NCBI GenBank assembly: GCA_018105865.1
Contig: CM030867.1
Location: 5,752,369-5,816,368 of the forward strand
Reading direction: 5' to 3'
Origin: Metaphire vulgaris
Taxonomy: Eukaryota; Annelida; Clitellata; Crassiclitellata; Megascolecidae
DNA length: 64,000 nucleotides
The notes under the pieces were generated by a model. That model was not told where the DNA came from and did no database searches. It saw nothing but the letters and a program-made list of their open reading frames with translations. Made by a program: the position numbers and the translations under genes. This document shows positions 1 through 10,838 of this stretch, one piece after another (the first letter of the stretch is position 1; each line of letters begins with the position of its first letter).

Positions 1-261
1 TCCTAACTCTATACCCAATTCATGAAACTGCTCACTCAGGCAAACCTCACACAACACAGATCTCTTCCTACTCACACTTTTGGACATACTTTAGACTTGC
101 TAATCACGTCTTCTTCTTCATCACTATCTCCAATTCAGCAATTAGCCAATTCTCTCCATCTGATCATTTTCCCATCTTCACCATTTTAAGTACATGCTCG
201 CCGGCTCCTCCGCCTCGTGGCAGCTACCCATTCCGCCGTCTTAACAAAATTGACGCAGCCT
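1..261. other. Unassigned sequence
   Basis: No reading frame, repeat end or promoter-like signal was recognised here. It lies outside the hAT copy that begins at 262. Confidence 0.4.
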
Positions 262-365
262 TAGGGTTGCCAGATCTCCCGTATTTTACGGGAGCCTCCC
301 GTATTTTAGTCCCAGTCTTCCGCCTCCCGGACAGATGCCACACGGGAGACAAAATCTCTCGTATT

Positions 366-1077
366 TATTTATTTATATATTTATTTATTGACAATTTATA
401 TAGCGCAGTAGACAAGGCTAAGGCCTACAACAAAAGCGCTTAACACAATTCATATCCAATATTAAATAAATGTCTTCAAATTTCTAATGAAAAGTCCAGC
501 TGAGACTGCTCCAGTCACATTGTCTGGAAGAGAGTTCCACAGGGCGGGATTCCCCCGCGCGAATGATCTTTCCCCAAACTTAGGGGTCTTGGACGGGGGA
601 GGGACCGACAACTGCACTCTCCGACTGGACCTAAGAACCGATCTCCTCTTGAACACAGTCGATCTCCGTACAAGTACAGTTAGATAATCAGGACAGAATG
701 GATCGTGTAAAGCCCGAAACGTAAGCCAACAGCGCTTGTAGACAATGCGCTGTGGCACACGGAGCCAGTGGAGTCGATCTCTAAGGAGAGGAGTGACGTG
801 GTCACCCCAGCGACAGCCGAAAATCACTCGTGCAGCCTGGTTCAGCACTGATTGTATGCGGTTCAGTCTAGTATTCGGAAGTCCAAGAAGCACACCGTTA
901 CAGTAATCAATTCGTGTCAGTACCAGGGCCCGCACTAATTTGACAGCCGCGCTCACTGGCAGGTACCGTCGAATTGACCTCACTCTCCGCAGTTGGTAGT
1001 GGCAGGAGCGTATCAGATTGTTAACGTGTGCTTCAAAGGATAGAGTCTCATCTAGGAGCACTCCCAGAAGACGTAAG
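366..1077 (-). mobile_element. L2/CR1-like LINE 3' tail inserted in hAT-A
   Basis: The minus-strand frame 1061-462 (199 residues) is the C-terminal part of a LINE reverse transcriptase protein. It carries a DYCNGVLLGLP motif and a GNPALWNSLPDNV motif close to its end. The 3' end passes through a GCGCTATATAAATTG-type 3' UTR into ATTT-rich simple repeats at about 366-400. The 7-bp sequence CGTATTT flanks both sides, and the other hAT-A copy has a single uninterrupted site, so this is a 5'-truncated insertion. The same family occurs at 2288-4715 and 63640-63835. Confidence 0.8.
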
Positions 1078-1502
1078 ACGTATTTGGCTAGTTCAATAGA
1101 CTCAATTGAGACGCAGCTTGAAATGGAAACAATACTACATTTCCGGCGTGATAAAGCGTAAAATAAAAGTCATTAGTACAGTTTAGTAAATATCAAACAA
1201 GATAAAAGAGGCTCTGAGGCAGGCAACAATGCCCCTCTGCTTCTTACATACTTTAACGGCAGCTGCGCATATCCATGACGTCACGAGTTTCGTTTTCGCG
1301 TGACTCACGTTTTAAAATGTTGAATAAAAAGAGTGTTACAGACAATGCGATGGACTCGGACGCTCCCGTAAAAGCCAAAAAATAAGAAATATTTCTGCCA
1401 GTACAGTACAGTACTCAGTACGTTGCAATTGGACATTGATCTAAATGCTGTTTGACGAATTAGGTTTAGTACTACTGCATGGAATTATTAATCTGTTGTT
1501 AA

Positions 1503-1688
1503 GTGAAATTTAAGTTGAAGAACGCTGGATTAAAGTGTTTAAACTGTATTGACAAAACGAAACTGCCGAACATAATTCACATTGTGTCCTTCGTTCTCAG
1601 CATTCCAGCTTCAAATGCTCTGTTTGAAAGAGTTTTCTCAGTGATGAACTCCAAATGGACTGATACTAAAAACAGAGCGTCTGTCTAA
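1503..1688 (+). pseudogene. hAT transposase C-terminal dimerisation remnant
   Basis: A 61-residue frame contains IPASNALFERVFSVMNS, the hallmark of the hAT dimerisation domain (A-S-N/S-A-x-x-E-R-x-F-S). No upstream RNase H-like catalytic region can be read, so only the tail of the transposase survives. It belongs to the surrounding element with TAGGGTTGCCAG ends. Confidence 0.75.
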
Positions 1689-2287
1689 CTAATAAAGAAC
1701 GAGCTTTTTGCTTACTTTAACTGCTCTTTAACTTGTTCAGAGTTCTACTCTTATTGTCTGGGCGACAAGAAGCTGCTACAGAAAGCAAAAGAGTAGTTTG
1801 AAATATTGACAATGATTATACGAACGGTTCAGCTAGTTGCCACTTGCCAGTTCTACAGACTACAGAGTGTAGAGTATAAAATGTGTATATTAGTAATTGT
1901 TAGTTACTTGTTTGTGTACTGTAAGGCTGTAAACCGTTTGACGTTAGTAATAGGAACTTAGGATTCGTTAGGAGGTCTATGACAATAATGTTTTTATAAC
2001 TTGTTTGTAATATTGATTCACTACACGCAGACGATGCAGTGCATTGAACAGTATTTATTGCTTTTTCCTAGTCTATACTCGATAGTACTGTAGTGTAGTA
2101 TAGCTCTAGTCATAATAATTCAAAATGAACTGGACCGTGGAGTGGGCGCATTGATCGCGGAAACAATCTCCCGTATTTCGACTTTGGATATCTGGCAACC
2201 CTACTAGAGTATAAATGATCTAAGATCAAGATCACTTTTAAAGTGATCTAAGATCAAAGATCATACAAATATAGTTATTATATGCGT

Positions 2288-4715
2288 TCGGGCTGCGTCA
2301 ACTTGTCGGAGAGCCAACGCACGACCATGGCGGACTGCTGGCTGTCATCTTATCATCCGCCGACGATTGTCCGGATGACGTCACGGTGTCGGAGTCAGGC
2401 CTGTCCGATCATAGGATGATTCATTGGTCGATCTCGACGGCACGTCCGTCTCCAGTCTACACTAAAATACTTCGTAGGAGTTGGAAGTGCTTCGACTTGG
2501 AGCAGTTTAAAATTAGGCTCGAGGCGTCACCGCTCTGCCAACCTGTCGACTCCTGCAGAAATGCGACTGATCTTGCCGAATGCTACTCCTCTGAAATAAT
2601 GAAAATTCTGGACGACTTGGCGCCAGTGACTGAGATGAGGGTGCGCACCCGACCACACCGGCTATTCTACGATGTCGATTGTAGGCAAGCACGACGGGAA
2701 GCGCGACGCCTTGAGAGGTCTTTCCGGAGGCTCAGAGGGTCGGATGGAGAACCAGCAGCTCATTGTGCTTGGCGCTCTGCTCTCAAGTCTAGTAGGCATC
2801 TGGTGAGGCAGAAGGGTAGGAAATACTGGCGCGGAGCTTTAGACTCTGCTAAAGGAGACACCGGGCAGACCTGGAAGCATTTGAATACGCTGTTGGGAAA
2901 CAGTGATAAAAGCCCTCGTTCGCCTTCCTGTTTCACAGCTGACGACTACCACCAGTTTTTGGATTAAAATCAATGGCGTAAGAGAAAGAACGTTAAAGCT
3001 GGTCCTGCCTCGTTCACGGTGCATTCAGGACCTGGTCTAGTGTCGTTTGCTGTTCCTTCAGAAACCGACGTCATTTCGATTGTGAGGTCATTACCTTGCA
3101 AACAATGTCAAGCGGATCCACTGCCTACGTGGCTCCTCAAAGAGTCTATCGAGACGCTCGCTCCGTTTCTCACGACTCTTCTGTCGACGTCTTTGAGTAG
3201 CGGTGAATTTCCATCGTCTTGAAACATGCGGTCGTATACCCGCACCTTAAGGGCCAAGTCTGAATCAAGATGAAATAAGCAACTATCGGCCAGTCTCTAA
3301 TCTTCCCGTCTTGTCAAAGCTGCTGGAGAGAGTGGTCAATAACCAACTTGTAAACTACTTGACGTCAAATGGTCTAATGCCTAAAAAGATCAGTCGGCCT
3401 ATCGGAAGGGCCACTCTACGGAAACAGCGGTCTTGCGTATTTACAATGATATTGTTGATGCGATCGCTAATGGTCAGTTAGCCCTTCTTTACCTCCTGGA
3501 CCTCTCTGCGGCTTTTGATACAGTAGACCATGACATTCTCGTTCGTCGCCTTGAACTTACCTACGGCTTAAATGGAGTTGCGCTATCCTGGATTCGAGAC
3601 TACCTGACAGCTAGATCTCAATCGGTTTGCTGGAATGGTCGCACGTCAGACTCGCGCCGTGTTCTCAGTGGAGTGCCGCAAGGATCGGTACTAGGCCCAC
3701 TACTGTTCGTCCTATTGGCAGATATAGGGCAAATCATCAAATCGTGTGGGCTTACTTCACACGCTTATGCCGATGACGTTCAGGTCTACTCCTCGTGTAA
3801 CCCATCTGACGTCGAACGACTACGGTCCTCTATCACGGACTGTATTTCCTCGATCGAACAGTGGACGGATGAAAATCGGTTATCCCTGAATCCAGCAAAG
3901 ACTGAGTTCCTCTGGTTAAGTACACCTAGAAGGAAACATCTCATACCACGAAATCCGTTTTCAATTGAAGATCGAGACATTGTTCCTTGTACCGAACTAC
4001 GTCTTCTAGGCGTTCTTTTGGATGAGTCACTTTCGTTTGTCAGTCACTTAAACAATGTGATTCACACCTGTTACTATCAGCTACGCAGGATCCGGGAGAT
4101 TCGCCGCTACCTGCCATTACCGGACGTGATTAAACTGGTTCGATCCTCATTCTATCACGAGTGGATTATTGTAACAGTATCTTACTCGGACTTCCTGTCA
4201 GCCAGCTAAACCGTCTTCAGATGGTGCTAAATGTTTCAGCATGTCTGATCTTCGGCGCTAGGTGGAATGAGCATGTGACACCGCTATTACGAGACAAACT
4301 TCACTGGCTCCGGATTCCGGAGCGTATAGCCTTTAAACGTTGCTGGTTTACATTTAGGACGTTAAATGACCCTTTCTGCCCCGAGTACTTAACGGCTCTG
4401 GTCTGTAAGCCCAAGTCGTCTGATCGGCGCTCGCAGCTTCGATCAAGCAGCCGTTCTCAATTGGTGGTTCCACCCCCGTCTACGACAGCAAAATTTGGGG
4501 ATCGGTCTGTTTCGAGGGGCAACCCTTTGCTTTGGAACTCCCTGCCGGCGGACGTGACTAGGGTGACATCTCCTGAACTGTTCACTAGGAACCTTAAAAC
4601 ATATTTATTTAATATCTCCTATTAGGGACATTTGTAAAGCGCTCTTGACTTTAGCCTTCGCTATGCGTATTGCGCTATATGAAATTGTCAGAATTAATAA
4701 TAATAATAATATCAT
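2288..4715 (+). mobile_element. L2/CR1-like LINE, 5'-truncated
   Basis: The element starts inside the endonuclease domain: a frame at 2320-2400 ends in the GLSDHR signature of the APE-type endonuclease. It then runs through reverse transcriptase to a GCGCTATATGAAATTG 3' UTR that ends in (AAT)n. The same 3' end is seen at 366-1077 on the other strand. No clear target duplication was found. Confidence 0.85.
2386..4625 (+). pseudogene. LINE ORF2 pseudogene (endonuclease end to RT C-terminus)
   Basis: The coding region is broken into four frames: 2386-2967, 3019-3222, 3433-4209 and 4161-4625. The first ends the endonuclease and enters the linker. The third holds the reverse transcriptase core, with LLDLSAAFDTVDHDIL, SGVPQGSVLGPLLF and the catalytic AYADD at about 3765-3780. 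The fourth carries the C-terminal DYCNSILLGLP and GNPLLWNSLP motifs. Frameshifts fall near 2965, 3220, 3415 and 4165. The catalytic centre is intact, but the chain is not. The family is the L2/CR1/Rex group by motif; finer assignment would need a tree. Confidence 0.85.
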
Positions 4716-4846
4716 GTATGACGTGTCACGTATGATAACGATACAAATGTCCACTGTACGATGCATGTAAACTTTTGTAATACTAAGTTACTAACACAAC
4801 TGAAAACAGTTCATGACAATTTTAGCAACTAACTGTCAGTTCACAG

Positions 4847-5071
4847 TCAGTGTTGAACACGGCAGTTCATTTTCAGCATGAGCAGACGCTCAAACGTTGC
4901 GTCAGACAACCTGTTTCTTCGCGGTGTAGCTATCAAACCTCCAATACTAAAAAGTCTTTCGACAGGCGCAGAAGATGGCAGGGTTGTGTTATATTTCACA
5001 AATGCTGCCTTGACATGTGGGTATGCTAACACGCTAGAAAGTTCCTTATTTGGGTTATTCAGGTAGTGCAT
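4847..5071 (-). pseudogene. hAT transposase dimerisation remnant
   Basis: A 74-residue minus-strand frame contains LPSSAPVERLFSIGG followed by a basic stretch and LSDATFERLLMLKMN, matching the hAT C-terminal dimerisation domain. It lies in the element with GATC-rich ends and is the only piece of its transposase that I can read. Confidence 0.8.
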
Positions 5072-5793
5072 GACCTCTATCTTGACTGCATTTTCACGAC
5101 CAGTTGCAACTGAGCAAGCCTCCCCTGAGTCCCAGTGGCGGTGTCAGTACTAATGTCAGGGCCATGTCCATAATCCTCACCATCTGCACCAGCTGCACTA
5201 ACATGATCATTGAGGTCCGAATGCTTGATTTGTCCGCCATTTTACTCAATACACATAGAAGTTCGTTGATTGATTGACTTAGTTGGGAGAATATGTATAA
5301 TTTGATCTTTGATCTTCTGTTGATAATAAAGATCAAAATCACCGAAAAAGTGATTTAAAGTCAGAGTCAAAGATCACTAGTAAAAAGTGATCTAGATCAA
5401 AAGATCAAAGATCATGAATTGTGATCTTAGATCGTGATTTTTGATCTTTTGATCTAAGATCACTCCTAACACTGGGAATGTTTGTGTGGCGAATTTTCGA
5501 AAATACCCCAGGGTTAGTTTATTCGGGAATGGCCCTTAACGACGAAACACTGGGTCCTCACCCGGTTTGGCGTGGTTTGCTTGTGAGAAGACGACATATG
5601 AAGATATTAAGATGCATTTTTATCACTTATTAGAACACACAAAGAAAACTGGTTTAAACGTCGTAAGAGGAAGTCAACAAATCATATTCTTATGTAGAAC
5701 GTCTTATCACTCTAAATGCCAAAACCTAGGAATGACAATCATAAATGAGGCGGCGATGCATCTAGCGAAACCTCGAGGAGGCGAAGTACGAAC

Positions 5794-5955
5794 GGGCAGA
5801 GCCAGTATTGTTACTAACAACTAATGCAGAAGTGATAAATGTCAATCTTATGCGATGATCTAACTACTAAACGAACTGGCTGAGCCAGGATAGTTACGAG
5901 CAACTAATGCAGAGATGATAAACTAGAAGATCTTATGCAATGTCAGAACGAGAAC
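5794..5955. repeat. Two imperfect ~82-bp direct repeats
   Basis: Two adjacent units share GAGCCAG, CAACTAATGCAGA and GATAAA blocks in the same order, followed by a shared CTTATGC. They lie in the presumed transcribed part of the minus-strand LTR-like unit. Confidence 0.6.
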
Positions 5956-6133
5956 TAGAAAACTCGACTCTTTGGCCACCTTAAGTAAAATTGTCAATCT
6001 TACTACTACAGCAGAAACGGTCTTCGTCCGAGGAGCAAACAGCGAGAAGCAGCAACGTCTACAGATAAAACACAGCACAAAAATCAATATCAATCCTATG
6101 AAGAATTATTCCCGCGGGAGCTAGGCGCTCCAA

Positions 6134-6265
6134 GCTCAGCCGAAGCTGGTAGTTCAGCCCAGTTAAGGTCAGCTCAGCCGAAGCTGGTAGTTCAACCCGG
6201 TTAAGGGCAGCTCAGCCGAAGCTGGTAGTTCAACCAGGTTAAGGGCCGCTCAGCCGAAGCTGGTA
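6134..6265. repeat. 38-bp tandem repeat x4 with CAGCT/AGCTG hairpin
   Basis: Units start at 6134, 6172, 6210 and 6248, a period of exactly 38. On the minus strand each has CAGCT, a 7-nt TCGGCTG loop and AGCTG. The two outer copies have a disturbed right arm. The array begins roughly 45 bp downstream of the expected start site for the TATA box at 6337-6331. Confidence 0.85.
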
Positions 6266-6330
6266 TATCTATAAACCTCAACTTACAGGAATCCGTTTTA
6301 GAACTGAAGAACTGTGGCAAGATCTCGCGT

Positions 6331-6337
6331 TTATATA
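6331..6337 (-). promoter_or_regulatory. TATA box, TATATAA
   Basis: TATATAA on the minus strand lies downstream of CCAAT-type and CACGTG motifs. It would place transcription start near 6305, directly before the 38-bp repeats. Confidence 0.5.
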
Positions 6338-6520
6338 GCCTACGAAATGAAGCGGAGGTAGAAGGGGAGGTTTCGACGAATGACAAGGCGACAGCGATCT
6401 GAGCCACTGAACCTTGTCCAATGGCAACCGGAGTCTGAAGAATAGGGTCACGTGACCGAGAAGTGGAGCGTTCTGATTGGTCGTAACGTTAAACGTCTAT
6501 AGACAATTTGATCACAAATA

Positions 6521-7074
6521 TCTTTTTAACTATAGTGAAATACACCTTAATTATAACAAATTCTGCATCAGAAAGCCAAGAGTTTTCGACTGATAGCACA
6601 AGCGTGCCCTAACGCGGCCTAGAAGAAGAGATCTGGCGAGGCCGGATCTTAGAAAAACCACGCTAACAGCGCAGGCACAAATAGGATTAAAATTGCTTAA
6701 ATAATCGACTAAAAAATCTAATTTGCGTATAAGTTTACCGATTAAATACCAGAGCATCGGTTTGTAAGAATGGTTTTGTGCAAAAGGACGCAATTAGCGC
6801 ACAATAAAAGTGTTTTGAAACGGATATGGGCAGCACATAAGCACATAATCAATGTTAGCAAAAATCAGTCATGACGTATGCAATATGCAACCTAGCGGCC
6901 TAATTACAGCTTTTGCTCATGCGCTAAATTATTTGGGATCATATTTCAGTGAGATTATTGATGGATGGCCATTATTTGTCCGAAAATATGGTTTTAGAAA
7001 GGTCCCATGGAAAGAACAGAGTTTCCGGTAGTCCTGTGCACATTAGCCAAGCACCCCTATTGGAACTATAGAAT
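6521..7074. other. Unassigned sequence
   Basis: No coding homology, terminal repeat or tandem structure was recognised in this stretch. Confidence 0.4.
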
Positions 7075-7236
7075 CAGATGGGCAAAGTCTTGGTCTTATC
7101 TCGAGACCAGATAGGCAAAGTCTTGGTCTTGTCTCGAGACCTGAGAGGTAAAGTCTTGGTCTTGTCTCGAGACCAGAGGGGTAAAGTCTTGGTCTTGTCT
7201 CGAGACCTTTTCAACAAGTCTCGTTAACAACACTGC
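7075..7236. mobile_element. End of a hAT with GGTCTCGAGACC repeats
   Basis: Four tandem ~35-bp units carry a (G/A)TCTCGAGACC palindrome. They are followed by ACCTTTTCAACAAGTCTCG and a GTTAACAACACTG end, which reads CAGTGTTGTTAAC from outside. Homologous ends lie at 39395-39532 and 41935-42138. Only the right end of this copy is recognisable. Confidence 0.65.
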
Positions 7237-7599
7237 ACTTAGGGGCACCAGGATTGGTCTCATACCAGTAACTTCTAATTCTTAATTTCTGGAAAATTTC
7301 AACAGCCACAAAGCACTATTAAACCTAAGTTTAAACTATGGAGAGATATCGCAGTAATTGCGCTGGCAAAGTATTCAAAATTACCTGCAAATCATCTATT
7401 AACAATATGACCACATCCAAATGCAAATAAAATAAATGTTACTTTTAGTATTTAATTTAAAAATTAGATTTCTCCAACAACCACGCCTACATATTTTTTT
7501 TATAGAGGCATTAAAGCTGCAACAACTGCAAAAGGGATAACCAGACTAGACTTAGGCAGCTGACTGAAGCAAGCAACTTATTAACAGTTCTAATTGCAC
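7237..7599. other. Unassigned sequence
   Basis: AT-rich sequence with no recognised coding, repeat or RNA feature. Confidence 0.4.
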
Positions 7600-7750
7600 T
7601 GTTTCACAGTTTTTAATGGATTGTAATTTGTTGATGGAGGTCTTTGGAAGGCTATAGTGGAGGGAGTTGCAGTAGTCTAATTTGGAATGTAAACTTCATG
7701 TGAGTCTATTCGTCTGTTATAAATGATTTATATTTCACAGGAAGTTTGCA
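7600..7750 (-). mobile_element. LINE fragment related to the 55.8-kb LINE
   Basis: The minus-strand translation from about 7683 gives a chain with LDYCNSLHYSLPKTSINKL. This closely matches the LINE at 55796-58035, which has LDYCNSLYYNLPKASINKL. It decays after about 30 residues. Confidence 0.65.
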
Positions 7751-7842
7751 CTCTTCATCATTAGAATGACTGTACTTAAAAGTGACAACAATATTAAAGT
7801 TTTATGAATGCCTGCTAATAATGAACTTGAACTAGAATTGAG

Positions 7843-7975
7843 TACTGGTATAGTATATTATAATGACTCCCATATAATAATAACTCCCCCTTCATTATTA
7901 TATATATAATAATGACTCCCCCCATCATTATTATATATATAATAATAACTCTCTCTATATTATAATAACTCCTTA
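7843..7975. repeat. Left arm of a ~130-bp inverted repeat pair
   Basis: The arm is built from ATTATTATATATATAATAAT blocks separated by short C runs. It matches the reverse complement of 13165-13297 nearly base for base, beginning with TATTATAATGACTCCC. Similarity starts at a TAC(T/C)GGT(A/G)TAG edge and stops at ATAACTCC. It may be one terminus of a 5.4-kb element or an independent repeat copy. Confidence 0.75.
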
Positions 7976-8089
7976 GTTTTTCAGAAGCCAGCTGAGATAC
8001 CATGGCCTAGAGCACCAAAAAAGTTTTTTATATCGATGATTGTTCCAATAGTGTGCTTGTGGGATTAAAATTTTGTTGTTTTGGTATCA

Positions 8090-8900
8090 ATTAAATTCAT
8101 TATTGGCATTTAAGTGGAGAAATAGGGCTGGAATCATATTGATCAGTGGATAGCATATTAAATGCATCTAAGTAGTTTAACATTCTGGTAAGCATTGCCC
8201 TTTCAGAATTTTAGAAAAAACTGGGACATTGGAAATGGGTCTATAATTTCATTAATTTGATATAACCATTTTAGAGACATTTTTATAAATTGGGGTTAGT
8301 TTTCAATTATTATTTCCTCTGGGATTTTTCCTGTAAGAATAGAAGAATCTTTGATATCAGACATAAGTTCATCTATATATTCAACACAGAGAATAATTAT
8401 ATTTTGATTTAGTTCATCATATCAGATGGATTTTTACATTTAAGATTAACTATAATATCTGTAACCTCTTCTGGTGTAGTTGGATAAATTTGAAAGGAGT
8501 TATTAGACGGAATGTTTAAAAAATTATCATCTATCTGATCTAATGTATTAGAAGGCTGGATTTTTGAAGCTGTTTCGTGACCTATATTTAGTTGTTGAAT
8601 CAATTGGAAATAGATTTTTTGTCATCCAAATATGTGTCATTGCCTTCTGTGCTAAGGAGAGTTATAGATTTATTTGTATTATTATTAATGTTGTTGTTTA
8701 ACGATTCATTAATATAGTTCCATGTAGTGGTAGCCTACTAGCGTTTGTGCTGTCTGTTATGTTGTTTGAATGGCATGTCATTTCAGCTTGTTTCATTATT
8801 ATTTGTTTGACCCATATCAATCCAATTTTTCTTTCAGCATTCCATTAACATTTTCTAATTTGATATGACACATAAGTGGGTCAGCTAACATTTATTTCTT
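8090..8900 (-). mobile_element. Jockey-group LINE reverse transcriptase remnant
   Basis: The minus-strand frame 8603-8409 includes SFQIYPTTPEEVTDIIVNL, the linker before the reverse transcriptase of jockey-type LINEs. Further down to about 8100 a frameshifted trace keeps DQYDSSPISP-like text around the start of the RT domain, after a region resembling PISNVPVFSKILE. Many frameshifts are present, and 8650-8900 continues with weaker similarity. Confidence 0.6.
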
Positions 8901-9183
8901 ATATTTACATTTTTTATTGAAAATATAGTCTTAAAGTCATGCACCATGAGAGGGTGCGCTAGTAACTTAGCAGTAAAATATGCTATATACAGGCAGTTTT
9001 TATGTACTTCTGCAATAAAATAACAAATCAGTGTTTTATCCAGTCCCCAGGCCTGGAGGCAACTTCACGTGGCTGGAGGGAAGAGACGCAGTTCAATGCA
9101 AACATCTACGTAAGTGCTGGGATTGGGGGTGATGTTGTGCTTGGGGATCTCCCCTAACAGGCCTGAATAAAACAATGTTATAA
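8901..9183. other. Unassigned sequence
   Basis: Nothing was recognised between the LINE remnant and the piggyBac remnant. Confidence 0.4.
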
Positions 9184-9840
9184 ATAATCACTTATTGCCA
9201 TGAAAGGCATTGAAACAATGGATATGCAAGCCAATGTTTCATTTCTGGCATCTTTTCCTCGTATTCTTGCCACATTGTCCGCAGCACCTCTGCATGCATG
9301 CAAGTCATTAAAGTAATGGCCCATATTTCCAAAGGCACACGGCTGTCAAGAGGCTTTGGCTTTCCAGATCGACCAAGTTTGGCAGTGTTGGCATGAATAC
9401 CAAAAGGATCTAGTAGTTTCCTTGATATTATGGTGCACATCTATACAAAATCCTTGCATTCTGCACCATTATGTCGATGATGTAGGCAGAGCTTCTCATT
9501 GACATACGATATAATGACACATTCTGGTCAGCCTGATCCACTCCAACCATTGCTGTATTATAACATCGCACAACATTAGGCTGAGATTCTGTATGCTGAC
9601 TCATTGGTTCTGAGATCTGCACCAGAGTGATGCACTGAAAAATGGTTCCAGTCCAATGGCATTCGATGCCAAGTACATCATCGTTTTCACCATCACTCAC
9701 TCCAATTCTTTCAGTGCTTTAGTAGTGCTAGATGCAATAGTCGCTTTAACACGCATCTGTTTTCCAGTCATATTATTGACAGTGCCTTCATTTTCATCCC
9801 CATAACCTTCATCAGATCCCAAACCATATAGGTCAAAGGT
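9184..9840 (-). pseudogene. piggyBac-like transposase C-terminal remnant
   Basis: The minus-strand frame 9700-9428 has NVVRCYNTAMVGVDQADQN followed by VSLYRMS, the piggyBac (DDE_Tnp_1_7) segment containing the last catalytic Asp. Frame 9440-9192 continues into KPLDSRVPLEI. A shifted frame at about 9235-9184 spells a GLHIHCFNAFHG text typical of the C-terminal cysteine/histidine finger of piggyBac transposases. At least two frameshifts separate the pieces, and no TTAA-flanked termini were found. Confidence 0.8.
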
Positions 9841-9945
9841 TTCGCGACAATTCGCCTACAGACCTTACGTCTATGACAATTCGTCTACAGACTGTTGGTC
9901 TACCAACAGTAGGTCTACTACGATACCCTAACCATAACCCTACCC
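9841..9945. repeat. Half of a foldback-type element with CCCTAA core
   Basis: GACAATTCGTCTACAGAC-type units occur twice, then a GTTGGTCTACCAAC palindrome, then ACCCTAACCATAACCCTA. The arrangement resembles the foldback element at 28853-29084, with GACAAAATGTC arms around a CCTAA-rich core. The right arm is mostly missing. Confidence 0.45.
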
Positions 9946-10430
9946 CTAAAATTCTGTAAATGAATTGTCGTTATCTGAGATTCGGTTTTGGAGAATTGCA
10001 GTTTTGACTTTTTCTGAATACAAATTTATATCTGAATTAAAATTTATAACAAAAAGTTGTCAATCAAAGTTTTGTATATGGGGTATATCTTTAAGGCTCA
10101 TTAATAGTTGGCATGAAACAATTTGCCAACATCATGTTGATAAAACATTCAGGTGGTTCATGAGACTCAGTTTTTTTATGAGTCAATATTAAAATATCCC
10201 ATAATTATTACTTTTTCAATATTTCATTACCTAAGGGTTAATATAATTCAACGTTGAAAGAGTCCGTGGATGTTCTTAGAGGTCTATAGTTACAAAGCAC
10301 TATAAGATTTTTCGTTTTATTTGGCTGAATGTTGATTCTAATGTATTCAAAAACTTTGGGAGTTATGTATATCAATTTCTTAAAACTTGAGATTATTCTC
10401 AATCATAAACAGGGCGCAATTTTTTATGGG
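9946..10430. other. Unassigned sequence
   Basis: No feature was recognised in this AT-rich stretch upstream of the CCCCA-rich repeat. Confidence 0.4.
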
Positions 10431-10433
10431 AAT

Positions 10434-10570
10434 GGGGATTTCCCCCTGCCCAACTTCATCTCCCCACTGCTACATCCCCACAACTACATCCCCACTGCAA
10501 CATTTCCCCAACAACTACATCCCCAAGCTCGACATATTCCCACCAATATTCCCCCCACTGCTCCAGTCAC
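10434..10570. repeat. CCCCA-rich degenerate tandem repeat
   Basis: About eight irregular units of the form CTACATCCCCAC or CAACATTTCCCC follow GGGGATTTCCCC. This is low-complexity non-coding sequence. Any reading frame through it is a by-product. Confidence 0.6.
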
Positions 10571-10838
10571 AAATTGCACCCCTAATCATAAGCCCTACAT
10601 CAACTCTGGTAGCATTACTTCTAGCTTTATGTATAAATGTATATCCAAAAACATAAACATTATCGGAATTTGACATAGAGCAAATGCGTCAGCATCTTCA
10701 GTTATGCTTGGAGCAAGGCAATATGCATCCATTTCCTAAATCTGCAAAGAAATGTAAACGACGAAAATCGAAAGTGACGAAAATCGAGTTATATTCGTGA
10801 TTTCTAACATTTTCAATACGAATAACTATGTACATCAC

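Larger units (their letters stand above)
262..2203. mobile_element. hAT-A copy 1, TAGGGTTGCCAG ends
   Basis: The left end reads TAGGGTTGCCAG and the right end CTGGCAACCCTA, a perfect 12-bp inverted repeat. Subterminal palindromic blocks of the CCCGTATTTTACGGG type follow the left end. A hAT dimerisation-domain remnant lies inside at 1503-1688. A second copy in the opposite orientation sits at 37053-39133 and shows the uninterrupted sequence where the LINE tail (366-1077) has landed. The 8-bp flanks (CGCAGCCT and CTAGAGTA) do not match, so the target duplication is lost or the copy was rearranged. Confidence 0.75.
2209..5474. mobile_element. hAT with GATC-rich palindromic subterminal repeats
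   Basis: The right end is CTAACACTG, which reads CAGTGTTAGG from outside, a typical hAT terminus. Dense copies of TGATCTTAGATCA-like palindromes lie at 2215-2270 and 5297-5465. A minus-strand hAT dimerisation remnant (5071-4847) is inside, and the LINE at 2288-4715 interrupts the element. No matching left CAGTG end or target duplication was found, so the left end appears truncated. Confidence 0.6.
5485..6520 (-). mobile_element. LTR-like promoter unit, solo LTR or truncated retroelement
   Basis: On the minus strand this stretch has LTR logic. It shows CCAAT-type boxes near 6470 and 6420, a CACGTG box near 6450, TATATAA at 6337-6331, tandem repeats just downstream, an AATAAA at 5523-5518, and an end in ATTCGCCACA at 5485. 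That end resembles the ATTCGCTACA end of the Gypsy LTR at 55468. The start near 6520 is a guess and no target duplication was found. No gag or pol follows, so it may be a solo LTR. Confidence 0.5.

Noticed and set aside
262..2203. 8-bp target duplication for hAT-A copy 1
   Set aside because: Flanks CGCAGCCT and CTAGAGTA do not match; termini alone support the element.
10797..10838. Upstream start of the zinc-finger frame
   Set aside because: The first codon there is GTG; the first in-frame ATG is at 10839, so the upstream part was not included.
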